The notes under the pieces are model-generated. The model made no database searches, was not told where the DNA came from, and saw only the letters and a program-made list of their open reading frames with translations. 64,000 bases of DNA from an uncultured Clostridia bacterium (GTDB taxonomy: Bacteria; Bacillota; Clostridia; CAKSNL01; HGM11501): positions 186,001-250,000 of the forward strand of contig CAKSNL010000004.1 in the NCBI GenBank assembly GCA_934476235.1, given 5' to 3'. Each line of letters opens with the position of its first letter. Position 1 is the stretch's first letter. The translations under genes were made by a program, and so were the position numbers. Of the stretch, positions 56,359 through 64,000 are shown in pieces.

Positions 56359-57993
56359 TTAAATCATAAAAGAAAAGAATCTTCTTAAAATTTCGAGTAT
56401 ACTTATTCCGGTTACATCGGACTTATTGCCTGCCGCACTTCCCTGCTGCGGGAAGCTTTCCGGCTCCTTGCCTCCGGGAGAAAACGAACCGCCTGAAAAG
56501 CTTTCGGACACTTTAAGCTCCTCTTTTTTCTCGCCGTTTATGTTAAAGGAATATGTTTTGTCCTTTGAAAGAGCGGGGGAGGAATAAAAAACATAGTTTG
56601 CGCTTCTTTTTGCGGTTACCGAAAAGAGCGTTTCGCCATCTAAAGTGAGCGAGAGCGTGTCGCCCGCCGATATGGTGAGATTTTCGTTTTTGCCGGGAGC
56701 GTTCATATTGCCGGGAACGCCCGTGTTTTCGGGAGTGCCCATATTTTCGGAGCCTTCGCCGCCGCTCGGTTCGGGTCTTTCCGGGGGCGCTGCATTTTTG
56801 TTCTGCCTGGGAGAGCCGAAGGGGGCGTCATCGGAGGGCTTAAAGCCGGGGGAATCGTTTTTCCCTCCGCCACGGGGTATGTTTCCCTGTCCGCCAGCGG
56901 TTTTTCCGGAGCCGAACGAAACGAAATTTTGACTTCCGGAAACGGGATTCTGAGCCATGGATGAGTTTCCGACAGCGAGCACCGTTCCGCCGGTTATTTT
57001 GAACATGCCGTCACTGTCTAACGGCGAATTTGCGCCGGAGCTGGTCGAAAATACGGTGACATTGCCGCCCGAAATTGTGAGCGTGCCGTTGGAATCAATG
57101 CCGTCGCCCTTTTCCGCGTCGACTGAGATATTTCCGCCGGAAATTTCAAGCGAGAATGCATATCCCGAAAGGTCGGAATTCGCGGCGTTGATGCCGTCGT
57201 CCTCGGAATGTATCCTTATATTGCCTGACAGAATTTTAATGTCCGCGCCCTCTAAACCTTCATAACAGGAGGAAATGGTGACCCTAGGACCGTCCGTATC
57301 CTTTTCGCCGACCGAGAGAAGTCTGTCAGAATGGACGGCGTCGTCCTTTGCCGAGATTTCAAGCGTTCCGCTTTTTATATAAAGGTCGCTTTCGGCATTT
57401 ATCGCGTCATTTACGGGAGCGGTGATAGTGAGCGAGGCTTCCGATAAGGTGAGCGAGGCATCTCCGTCCTCATCGGTGCTTGAGCCCGACTTTATTCCGT
57501 TTTTGCCGTTGGCAAGAATGACGATCTTTCCCGTACCGTTTACCGTGACGTTTGAGCCGTCCTTGCATTTAATGACGGCATTTTCGGCATTTTCATTATC
57601 GGGATAATTGTCCGAATTGTTCTTTTTTGTGTCGGACAGGGTGTTTACGGTGCCTTTTTCGGCGGTAAGCGTGACGGAGGCGCCCTTATTTATGCATATC
57701 GGAGCGCTCTCTTTTGAGGTCAGCGTAAGCCCCGACAAAATTATTGTAACGCCCGAGGTGCCTTTTTTTACGGTCACGCTTCCGTCGGAGCACTCGCCCG
57801 ACAGGATGTATGTTCCGGGTGACGTGATTTTTATGTCCGTGCCGGAGACCTCAAGACCCGAGCCGACGGTTTTTACCGAACTGTCCGAAAAGACAGCCGA
57901 CGCGTCCGGCAGATTTTCGGCGATTGACAGTCCCGAACCGAGAGAGGACAAAAATGCCAAGGATAAGAGAAATGAAAATAATTTTTTTATCAT
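56359..57993 (-). CDS. beta-helix carbohydrate-binding surface protein (Cthe_2159 type)
   Basis: The 544-residue secreted protein has a signal peptide, then a right-handed beta-helix-like region (residues about 35-340) with repeated SGG-x-ISV and GDGIDSNGTLTISGGNVTVFS patterns, as in the Cthe_2159 family of polysaccharide-binding proteins. A low-complexity Gly/Pro/Asn-rich stretch (about 365-445) and a C-terminal beta domain follow. It probably binds acidic or cellulosic polysaccharide at the cell surface. It is the last gene of an operon with VTC and DUF4956 proteins, its usual partners. Confidence 0.88.
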   Translation of the reverse strand: MIKKLFSFLLSLAFLSSLGSGLSIAENLPDASAVFSDSSVKTVGSGLEVSGTDIKITSPGTYILSGECSDGSVTVKKGTSGVTIILSGLTLTSKESAPICINKGASVTLTAEKGTVNTLSDTKKNNSDNYPDNENAENAVIKCKDGSNVTVNGTGKIVILANGKNGIKSGSSTDEDGDASLTLSEASLTITAPVNDAINAESDLYIKSGTLEISAKDDAVHSDRLLSVGEKDTDGPRVTISSCYEGLEGADIKILSGNIRIHSEDDGINAANSDLSGYAFSLEISGGNISVDAEKGDGIDSNGTLTISGGNVTVFSTSSGANSPLDSDGMFKITGGTVLAVGNSSMAQNPVSGSQNFVSFGSGKTAGGQGNIPRGGGKNDSPGFKPSDDAPFGSPRQNKNAAPPERPEPSGGEGSENMGTPENTGVPGNMNAPGKNENLTISAGDTLSLTLDGETLFSVTAKRSANYVFYSSPALSKDKTYSFNINGEKKEELKVSESFSGGSFSPGGKEPESFPQQGSAAGNKSDVTGISILEILRRFFSFMI

Positions 57994-58012
57994 AAAAACA
58001 TCCCTTTCATAA

Positions 58013-58705
58013 TTAAATTATTTTGCTTTGCCGCTCTGTGTCCAGCGCAAGAATGATGTTTAAATTGCCGTTTCGGCACCGAAGCTCATCCAAGAACTCC
58101 CGCTCGGAAACGCCGGGGCGCATAAGAAGCGAATATTCGATCTCGAAAAGCGAGCCCAAATCGGTTGTCTTAACCTTGACGGGGCTGAATTTTTCGGTGT
58201 ATTTTTTTAAAACCGGGTCGAACGCGCCTTCATAATTAAGATCCTCCGGCACCGTAATGCGGAGTTTTTTCACCGTTGTTTTCTTTGAGAAAAGCTCCTT
58301 TTTTTCGGCGATAATGATGACAAGCGAAAGCAAAACGACAAAGAGAGCGCCGTATCCGTAAAGTCCGACTCCGGCGGCAAGCCCCGCGGCAATCGCAAAA
58401 AAGATAAAGCCGATGTCCTTAGGATCGCCCGGCGCGCTGCGGAACCTTATGATGGAGAGCGTGCCGGCAAGACTGAACGCCCGCGCAATATTGCTTCCGA
58501 CAAAGATTATGATGACCGAAAGTATTGCCGGGAGCATTAAAAGCGTGACCGCAAGCCCCCGCTGGTAGCCCTCCTCGCTTGTTATAAAGTAGACCGATGC
58601 GACCGCGGCTCCGAAAAGAACGGAGATGAACATCGCAAGCGCCACTCCGGAAACGGAGATATCGGCGGACGTGTCGGTCAAAAGAGAATTAAACAGCTCG
58701 TTCAT
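58013..58705 (-). CDS. DUF4956 membrane protein
   Basis: The 230-residue protein has about four membrane spans in its first 130 residues (FGAAVASVYFITSEEGYQRGLAVTLLMLPAILSV, SLAGTLSIIRFRSAPGDPKDIGFIFFAIAAG) and a cytoplasmic ferredoxin-like C-terminal domain. This is the DUF4956 family, which almost always sits beside a VTC-domain gene. It overlaps the VTC gene by 17 nt. Its role is unknown, perhaps a membrane partner of the polyphosphate-type polymerase. Confidence 0.92.
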   Translation of the reverse strand: MNELFNSLLTDTSADISVSGVALAMFISVLFGAAVASVYFITSEEGYQRGLAVTLLMLPAILSVIIIFVGSNIARAFSLAGTLSIIRFRSAPGDPKDIGFIFFAIAAGLAAGVGLYGYGALFVVLLSLVIIIAEKKELFSKKTTVKKLRITVPEDLNYEGAFDPVLKKYTEKFSPVKVKTTDLGSLFEIEYSLLMRPGVSEREFLDELRCRNGNLNIILALDTERQSKII

Positions 58706-59417
58706 TTAAAATCACTCCTTTATTTTTTTTCACTTCCGCGCCGTACTTTGAAAAGCTTGTGCGCCTTATGTTTAACGATGTCAGCATTTCGCAGAGCCAC
58801 AGGGGCTTTGCCGACGCGGTTTTTATCTCCATTAAAAATAACCCTTCGGGAAGAAGAAGCTCGCCCTTATTTCCGGACTCCAAAAAAAGGTCGCTTCTTC
58901 TGGAGCGGATAGCCGAATCGAAGGAGATGCGAAGGTCGTCCTCTCCCGCGGAGAAGAACGCGACCCGGTCGTAAGAAAGATAAAGCTTCGGCTCCGGGCG
59001 GTAGACCGAGAGAAAATACGCGATCTCCTTTGCAATCTGAGTGTTCACGTAAGAGCCCTCGGGGAGAGGACCGCCCGATGCAAAAATGTAGGCTTCGTTA
59101 AGCTTTAACGGCGTGCGCCGCTTATTTACAAGCCCCATGTATTTTTTCTTTATCTCAAGGTAGACCGTGTCTTCCTTTTTGGGGACGCCGTACGCGCGCA
59201 GGCGGAGCTTTTCTTTATACACGGGGCTTTCGAGTGACGCGCGGATCAGGTAACTGTCGGGCGTGTCGTAATAAAGGTTGGTGATTGGATAGGGCTTTCC
59301 GCCCTCATTGTAGCTGTCGGGCTCCATGTGCCGCGAAAGCACTAAGAGCACCTTTTTGTAGGTTTCTTCATCTATTATATACTTGTGTTCATAACGGTTA
59401 AAAACTTCTATCGGCAT
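58689..59417 (-). CDS. VTC-domain polyphosphate polymerase-like protein
   Basis: The 242-residue protein has the VTC tunnel-fold motifs RYEHKYIIDEETYKKV, YYDTPDSYLIRASLE, KEKLRLRAYG and EIKKKYMGLVNKRR, and ends with MEIKT. Eukaryotic VTC4 makes polyphosphate from ATP; bacterial members next to DUF4956 are thought to do related chemistry, possibly linked to cell-surface matrix. The ATG follows AAGGAGG. It is the first gene of the three-gene operon and divergent from a two-component system. Confidence 0.92.
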   Translation of the reverse strand: MPIEVFNRYEHKYIIDEETYKKVLLVLSRHMEPDSYNEGGKPYPITNLYYDTPDSYLIRASLESPVYKEKLRLRAYGVPKKEDTVYLEIKKKYMGLVNKRRTPLKLNEAYIFASGGPLPEGSYVNTQIAKEIAYFLSVYRPEPKLYLSYDRVAFFSAGEDDLRISFDSAIRSRRSDLFLESGNKGELLLPEGLFLMEIKTASAKPLWLCEMLTSLNIRRTSFSKYGAEVKKNKGVILNERAV

Positions 59418-59557
59418 GCTATCGCCTCCTTATGAGTATATATTAACGCCTCTGCCTTAAAAAGTTCTGAAAAATTTTAAGGACTTTTTAAGAAAAATGA
59501 ATTATACTTTAAAAAAAGAAAGCTTTGTGATAAAATATTTTTAAAGGGGTGCGTTTT

Positions 59558-60229
59558 ATGAGAGTTTTACTGGTTGAGGACGACGTAATGATTTCCGACG
59601 CGGCAGTTAAGATATTAAAAGACTCCGGATTTAATGCCGACGCGGTGTATGACGGGGATGACGGGGCTTATTACGCATTAGAGGGCGAGTATGATCTTAT
59701 TATATTAGACATCATGCTTCCGCGCCTTTCGGGCATGGAGGTTCTTGAAAAGATCCGTGCTGCGGGGAAAAGCACGCCCGTTCTGATGCTGACCGCAAAA
59801 AACACCGTTCCCGACAAGGTGGCGGGCTTAAATAAGGGAGCGGACGACTATATGACAAAGCCCTTTGACAGCTCAGAGCTCATAGCACGGGTCAATGCGC
59901 TTACAAGGCGGCGCGGCGAGGTCGTATTAAACACCGTGGAATTTTCCGATCTTGAGCTTGACACAGACAATGCCCTCCTTAAAAGGGGAGACGATGAAAT
60001 AAATCTCACCAAAAAGGAGCTGGGAGTCCTTAAAATGCTCATGGCAAATAAAGGACGGACGGTGACTAAGGAAAGCCTTATCGTGAACATCTGGGGGGAC
60101 GATTCGGACACTACGGAAAACAACGTCGAGGCGTATATTTCATTTATAAGGAAGAAATTAAAATATTTAGGATCTGCCGTTACGGTGAAGAACATTCAGG
60201 GCATGGGCTACAGGATTGAGGAGGGATAA
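59558..60229 (+). CDS. OmpR-family response regulator
   Basis: The 223-residue protein has a receiver domain (LLVEDDVMISDAAVKIL, phospho-Asp in YDLIILDIMLPRLSG, MLTAKNTVPDKV, YMTKPFDSSEL) and a winged-helix DNA-binding domain (LTKKELGVLKMLMANKGRTVTKESLIVNIWGDDSDTTENNVEAYISFIRKKL). The ATG at 59558 has AAAGGGG 7 nt upstream; the GTG at 59549 is part of that site. It overlaps nothing and is 2 nt before its kinase. The divergent VTC operon is a likely target. Confidence 0.95.
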   Translation: MRVLLVEDDVMISDAAVKILKDSGFNADAVYDGDDGAYYALEGEYDLIILDIMLPRLSGMEVLEKIRAAGKSTPVLMLTAKNTVPDKVAGLNKGADDYMTKPFDSSELIARVNALTRRRGEVVLNTVEFSDLELDTDNALLKRGDDEINLTKKELGVLKMLMANKGRTVTKESLIVNIWGDDSDTTENNVEAYISFIRKKLKYLGSAVTVKNIQGMGYRIEEG

Positions 60230-60231
60230 AG

Positions 60232-61545
60232 GTGAGAGATTACAAAAGACGGTTCATTCTTTCAAACCTCATAATGGTGGGGATCCTCCTTGTCATAATG
60301 AATACGGTGATATTCGTATATTCATACAATGCCGGGCGCGAGGAGCTTAAAACCACCATGGAACAGAAGATAGAGCCATACGGAACGATCATGAATATTC
60401 TGCGCGACCGTCCGGCTCCTCCCGGGAGCGAAACGGACGCACGGAATGAAGCCGCGCCGCCTCAAAGGGATGACGGGGGAAAAAGACCGCCGGCGCTTTC
60501 GGTGCTGGAGGAAAGAAACGAGGGCAAATATGCGAAAAATGTCTATGTCTTTTTCTACAATGCGGAGGAGAAAAAGGTTTCGGTAATTTCCGAGAACGCC
60601 ATAGAGGATAAAAGCGAGCTTTCGGAGATTGCCGAAAAGATAAATTCCGAGGATGAGTCCTTCGGTGTTTTAAAAACGGACGACCTTTACTATTACAAAC
60701 AGCCGGGCGGCAGAGAGATTAAGATTGCCGTGGCGGACAGGGATTTTTTAAGGCTTGAGAACATAAAGCTTTTATCGGCGCTCATTCTGATATTCGCGTT
60801 TTCCATGCTCGGAGTGTATTTTATAAGCTTAAAGCTTGCCGACCGCGCGGTGGGACCTTTGGAAAAATCAATTGCGCGCGAAAAACAGTTTGTAACCGAC
60901 GCGTCGCACGATCTTAAAACTCCGCTGACGGTGATACTGTCGGGCGCAGACATTCTCTCGGCAAACAGTGAGAGCACCGTTTCGGATATGGAAAAATGGG
61001 TGTCGTCCATTAAGACATCGGCGGAAAATATGAGAGGGCTGATTGATGAGATGCTCGCCCTTTCAAAAAGCGAAGCGGAAAGCGGCGATGAGTGCACGGC
61101 GGACTTTTCGGACATTGCCGAAAAGTGTGCGCTTTTCATGGAATCTGCGGCGTATGAAAAAGGGATCGCCTACACATACGACATCGAAAAGGGCATAAAC
61201 GTCCGTGCGGGCGGGGAGGATGTAAGGCGCATCGCAAGCGAGCTTATAACAAACGCGCTTAAGTATGAAGAAAAGGGCGGAAGCGTCAAAATGCGCTTGT
61301 ACTCCGACAGGAAAAAGGCGCATTTTACCGTAACAAATAAAAAAACACTTATCGCTCCGGAGGATATGGCGCATATTTTCGAAAGATTTTACCGCTCGGA
61401 TAAAAGCCGCTCGGACAAATCGGGTCACGGGCTCGGGCTTGCAATAGTCAAAAATCTTGTCACACTCCGCGGCGGAACTATCGGTGCCGAGAGCAGCAAA
61501 AATGGAGGCACTGTCTTTTCGGTTTCGCTCCCTCTTAAAAGTTGA
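60232..61545 (+). CDS. sensor histidine kinase
   Basis: The 437-residue membrane kinase has two spans (about residues 10-30 and 180-200) bounding an extracytoplasmic sensor of about 150 residues with a Pro/Asp/Arg-rich insertion. The kinase core has H-box TDASHDLKTPLTVI, N-box ELITNALKYEEKGG and G-box SDKSGHGLGLAIVKNL. It phosphorylates the response regulator encoded 2 nt upstream. The signal is unknown. Confidence 0.95.
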   Translation: MRDYKRRFILSNLIMVGILLVIMNTVIFVYSYNAGREELKTTMEQKIEPYGTIMNILRDRPAPPGSETDARNEAAPPQRDDGGKRPPALSVLEERNEGKYAKNVYVFFYNAEEKKVSVISENAIEDKSELSEIAEKINSEDESFGVLKTDDLYYYKQPGGREIKIAVADRDFLRLENIKLLSALILIFAFSMLGVYFISLKLADRAVGPLEKSIAREKQFVTDASHDLKTPLTVILSGADILSANSESTVSDMEKWVSSIKTSAENMRGLIDEMLALSKSEAESGDECTADFSDIAEKCALFMESAAYEKGIAYTYDIEKGINVRAGGEDVRRIASELITNALKYEEKGGSVKMRLYSDRKKAHFTVTNKKTLIAPEDMAHIFERFYRSDKSRSDKSGHGLGLAIVKNLVTLRGGTIGAESSKNGGTVFSVSLPLKS

Positions 61546-61557
61546 CACAATATTGCA

Positions 61558-61586
61558 TTGAAAAGGCGTGTGCGGTCAGATATAAT
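61558..61586 (+). promoter_or_regulatory. promoter of gene at 61614
   Basis: TTGAAA (61558-61563) and TATAAT (61581-61586) are separated by 17 bp, 27 bp before the start region. Confidence 0.8.
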
Positions 61587-61613
61587 AATTAAGCAAATAT
61601 TTCTAAAGGGGAA

Positions 61614-63497
61614 ATGAAAATGTATAAAATCTCCGTGCCCGTGATAAATAATAGGGTAGACCGCGAGAGCGGCGGGAAAGAGCTTGTATTGTCGGAGCTT
61701 TTGCGCATCGGCGCAGAGAGGGTTTTTCTGGCGGTCGGCACACTCATTGCGGAGGAAAATGAGCGAAAAAAAGAATTTGAAATATTAAAAGATAACTGCG
61801 CGTTTTTTAAATTGCACGGTCTTGAGGTCGGCGCATGGCTGTGGAGCTTTTGGAGCGACCGCGACATGGGGTTTACACATATTACGGGAGCGGACGGCGG
61901 GGTGACGGGAATGAACTGCCCGTCCGACGAAAATTTTATAAGCTTCATGCAGGGCTATGTGAAAGATATCGCAAAATGCGGGGTTGACCTCATTATGTTT
62001 GATGATGATTTCAGATTCGGTCATCAGACGGGCGACATCGCGTGCATGTGTGAAAACCATATGAAAAGGGTCCGCGAGCTTCTCTCGGAGAACATAACGC
62101 CGGGAGTGCTTCGTGAAAAAGCGCTCACAGGCAGCGGCAGCCGTTACCGTGACGCATGGATGCGGGCGAACGGCGAAAGCCTCATTGCCTTTGCAAGGGC
62201 GATGAGGGAAGCGGTCGACTCTGTGAATCCGACTGTCCGCATGGGTCAGTGCTCGTGCATGTCAAGCTGGGGAGTTGACGGCGCACCGCCCGAGGAGGTC
62301 GCGCGTGCGTTTGCCGGAAAAACGAGACCGTTTTTCCGGCTTATCGGCGCACCTTACTGGGCGGTGGACAGAAACTTTAATAACAGCCGCCTCCAGAACG
62401 TTATCGAATTTGAGAGAATGCAGAGAAGCTTTTGCACGTCGGAGCCCGAGATTTTTGCGGAGGGCGACACGTATCCACGCCCGCGCCACTGGTGTCCGTC
62501 GTCATATCTGGAGCTTTTCGATATTGCGATGCGCGCCGACGGCAATACGGACGGCATATTGAAGTACGCGATTGACTATTGGTCGAGGGCGGACTATGAA
62601 ACGGGCTATATCGACCGTCACGTAAAAAACGCAGAGGCGTACGAATGGACAGAAAAAAACGCGTCGGCAAAGCCGGCGGTCGGTGTGAGGGTCTATGAAT
62701 CTTTGGATAAGCTACGGACGATGACGCTTCCGGAAAAGGCAAAGAGGGGAGCGGCTGTTTACGAGGTGATGTTTTCGCCGGCGGCGAAAATGCTTGCCGA
62801 CTGTTCGGTGCCGACAGTGTACTCAGGCACCGGTGTGTGCTCGGCAGCGTTTGACGAGAACATAAAGTCAGTGCCGGAGGAGGCATTAAAAAACGGAGTC
62901 ATGATTGACATGCGCGCGGCGGATATCTTAGCCGAACGCGGGGTCGATGTCGGGATAACCGAAAAGGGCGAAAAGGTGCATGCTGAGTGCGAGCGCTTTG
63001 AGTCGGGGGAGACCGTAAACATCCCCGGAGGGGTTGAGGCTTATAAAATAAGGCTTAATGAGAGGTGCACTGTCTTAAGTCGGTTTGCACTTGGCAATGA
63101 AGGAGAGATTCCGGCGGTCTACGTTTACAAAAACGATTCGGGGCAGACCTTTACCGTGTTTAATTTTGACACGTACTTCGGAAATGACGCGGCGTACAGA
63201 AGCTACGCGCGCTCCGGTCAGATAGCCCGTGCGGTAAAGCTGATGACCGGGAAGAGCCTTCCGGCGTATTCGTACGGCAATCCGGATTTTTACATAATGG
63301 CGAAAGGAGATTCAAAGGAGCTGACCGTCTGCCTCTTTAATATCTTCGCGGACACGGCGGAAAATCCCGTCATAGAGCTTAATGAAGAATATAAGGAAGC
63401 CGAATTTTTCGGCTGCACCGGAAAGATTTCGGGCAACCGCATCTTTCTTTCGGACATTGCGCCGTTTGCATTTGCGGGAATAGCGCTAAAAAAATAA
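61614..63497 (+). CDS. large unrecognised protein, glycoside-hydrolase-like barrel
   Basis: The 627-residue cytosolic protein has no signal peptide. The N-terminal half looks like a TIM barrel used by glycoside hydrolases, with acidic strand ends (AKCGVDLIMFDDDFRFGHQTGD; MGQCSCMSSWGVDGAPPEE; IFAEGDTYPRPRHWCPSSY). The middle (about 370-450) resembles a GATase-like or trimerisation module as found after GH42-type barrels. The C-terminus is a small beta domain. I cannot name a family with certainty. ATG at 61614 or 61620 can serve as start; AAGGGG lies upstream. It is flanked by its own promoter and terminator. Confidence 0.65.
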   Translation: MKMYKISVPVINNRVDRESGGKELVLSELLRIGAERVFLAVGTLIAEENERKKEFEILKDNCAFFKLHGLEVGAWLWSFWSDRDMGFTHITGADGGVTGMNCPSDENFISFMQGYVKDIAKCGVDLIMFDDDFRFGHQTGDIACMCENHMKRVRELLSENITPGVLREKALTGSGSRYRDAWMRANGESLIAFARAMREAVDSVNPTVRMGQCSCMSSWGVDGAPPEEVARAFAGKTRPFFRLIGAPYWAVDRNFNNSRLQNVIEFERMQRSFCTSEPEIFAEGDTYPRPRHWCPSSYLELFDIAMRADGNTDGILKYAIDYWSRADYETGYIDRHVKNAEAYEWTEKNASAKPAVGVRVYESLDKLRTMTLPEKAKRGAAVYEVMFSPAAKMLADCSVPTVYSGTGVCSAAFDENIKSVPEEALKNGVMIDMRAADILAERGVDVGITEKGEKVHAECERFESGETVNIPGGVEAYKIRLNERCTVLSRFALGNEGEIPAVYVYKNDSGQTFTVFNFDTYFGNDAAYRSYARSGQIARAVKLMTGKSLPAYSYGNPDFYIMAKGDSKELTVCLFNIFADTAENPVIELNEEYKEAEFFGCTGKISGNRIFLSDIAPFAFAGIALKK

Positions 63498-63522
63498 CGC
63501 GGGGTGACCCGCGTTATTTTTA
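63491..63522. terminator. bidirectional terminator
   Basis: AATAACGCGGG and CCCGCGTTATT form a perfect 11-bp stem with loop GTGA, with T tracts on both strands, between two converging genes. Confidence 0.92.
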
Positions 63523-64000
63523 TTTGATAAAGAAAGTGAACGCTATGATAACGATTATGCCGAGCACGATTCGGTACCAGCCGAATACCTTGAAGTCGTG
63601 CTTTTTAACGTAGTCGGTCAGGAATTTGACCGAGGCGAGCGAAACTAAATATGCTACGACCATTCCGACAATCAGGAGCGCCCACTCGTAACCTGTCATT
63701 GTGTAGTCGTTGGTTACGAGCTTTAAAAAGCTCACTCCGAACATGACGGGAATTGCAAGGAAGAATGAAAATTCTGCCGCCGCCTCGCGCGAGAGCCCCA
63801 GAATGATGGCGCCTAAAATAGTAGCACCGGAGCGCGACGTTCCGGGAATGATTGAGAGCACCTGGAAAAGTCCTATCAGAAGCGCAGTCTTGTATGAGAG
63901 AGCCGAAACGTCGGAGCAGGTCGTTTTTCTCCTGCGGTTTTCGATTATAATAAACGCGGCACCGTATATAATAAGCGTGGCGCTTATGACGAACGGGTTT
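63520..64000 (-). CDS. uppP: undecaprenyl-diphosphatase UppP/BacA (C-terminal part)
   Basis: The reading frame runs to the window edge without a stop, so the N-terminus is missing (160 codons seen, about 270-280 expected). The visible part has the active-site motif IIPGTSRSGATI, the following REAAAEFSFFLAIPVMFG segment and C-terminal membrane spans ending YRIVLGIIVII. It dephosphorylates undecaprenyl diphosphate to recycle the lipid carrier for peptidoglycan and gives bacitracin tolerance. Confidence 0.95.
   Translation of the reverse strand, partial: NPFVISATLIIYGAAFIIIENRRRKTTCSDVSALSYKTALLIGLFQVLSIIPGTSRSGATILGAIILGLSREAAAEFSFFLAIPVMFGVSFLKLVTNDYTMTGYEWALLIVGMVVAYLVSLASVKFLTDYVKKHDFKVFGWYRIVLGIIVIIAFTFFIK

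Overview
The window looks like chromosome of an endospore-forming member of the Clostridia, most likely an uncultured gut Oscillospirales-type bacterium. The sporulation genes spo0A, sigH, spoIVB, ylbJ, yqfC and yqfD are present, together with a pdaA-like deacetylase. Clear Firmicutes RNA regulators are also present: an FMN riboswitch, a glycine riboswitch, a CIRCE operator and an infC leader. Many promoters are near-perfect sigma-A sites with 17-bp spacers. The genus assignment is inference; the spore-forming Clostridia assignment is well supported.

Layout. 1-3.2 kb holds two tandem, nearly identical orphan solute-binding lipoproteins followed by a small inverted-repeat element. 3.2-8.3 kb has the translation operon infC-rpmI-rplT with trmH and a drug/metabolite-type exporter, divergent from an FMN-riboswitch-controlled ribU, then yetF-like and EamA genes. 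8.4-14 kb carries rpsT, metK, sigH, a zinc-ribbon protein, uvrC, HPr and yqeG. 14-17 kb holds an XRE regulator with an ImmA-type protease, a frameshifted SGNH hydrolase and a deacetylase. 17-19.3 kb holds CIRCE-hsp20 and then a tyrosine recombinase followed by two inverted, dif-like palindromes that bracket a promoter and a terminator. 19.3-24.5 kb has the glycine riboswitch with its AGCS symporter, an AraC regulator and proBAC. 24.6-30.3 kb holds a five-repeat SLH surface protein, an OGG-type glycosylase and ylbJ. 30.4-37.1 kb is one long housekeeping/sporulation operon: yqfC-yqfD-phoH-pgpH-ybeY-era-yqzL-like-recO. 37.2-42.5 kb holds ppdK and an amino-acid ABC importer.

The 44-55.5 kb stretch contains spo0A and spoIVB on the same strand. 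They are normally neighbours but here lie about 9.4 kb apart. Between them are two GH35 beta-galactosidases, one at each edge in opposite orientation, a DUF559 endonuclease-like gene between repeats, a heterodimeric ABC exporter and an SGNH hydrolase. This reads as an accessory block inserted into a conserved sporulation locus. 55.5-63.5 kb carries a VTC-domain / DUF4956 / beta-helix surface-protein operon divergent from a two-component system, then a large unrecognised TIM-barrel-like protein. The window ends inside uppP.

The strongest candidate for a new system is at 17.87-18.95 kb. There a recombinase gene is adjacent to inverted dif-like sites. The segment between them has an outward TTGACA-N17-TATACT promoter at one end and an intrinsic terminator at the other. 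This is the architecture of an invertible transcription switch beside a glycine-controlled transporter. Inversion itself has not been observed and rests on sequence architecture alone.
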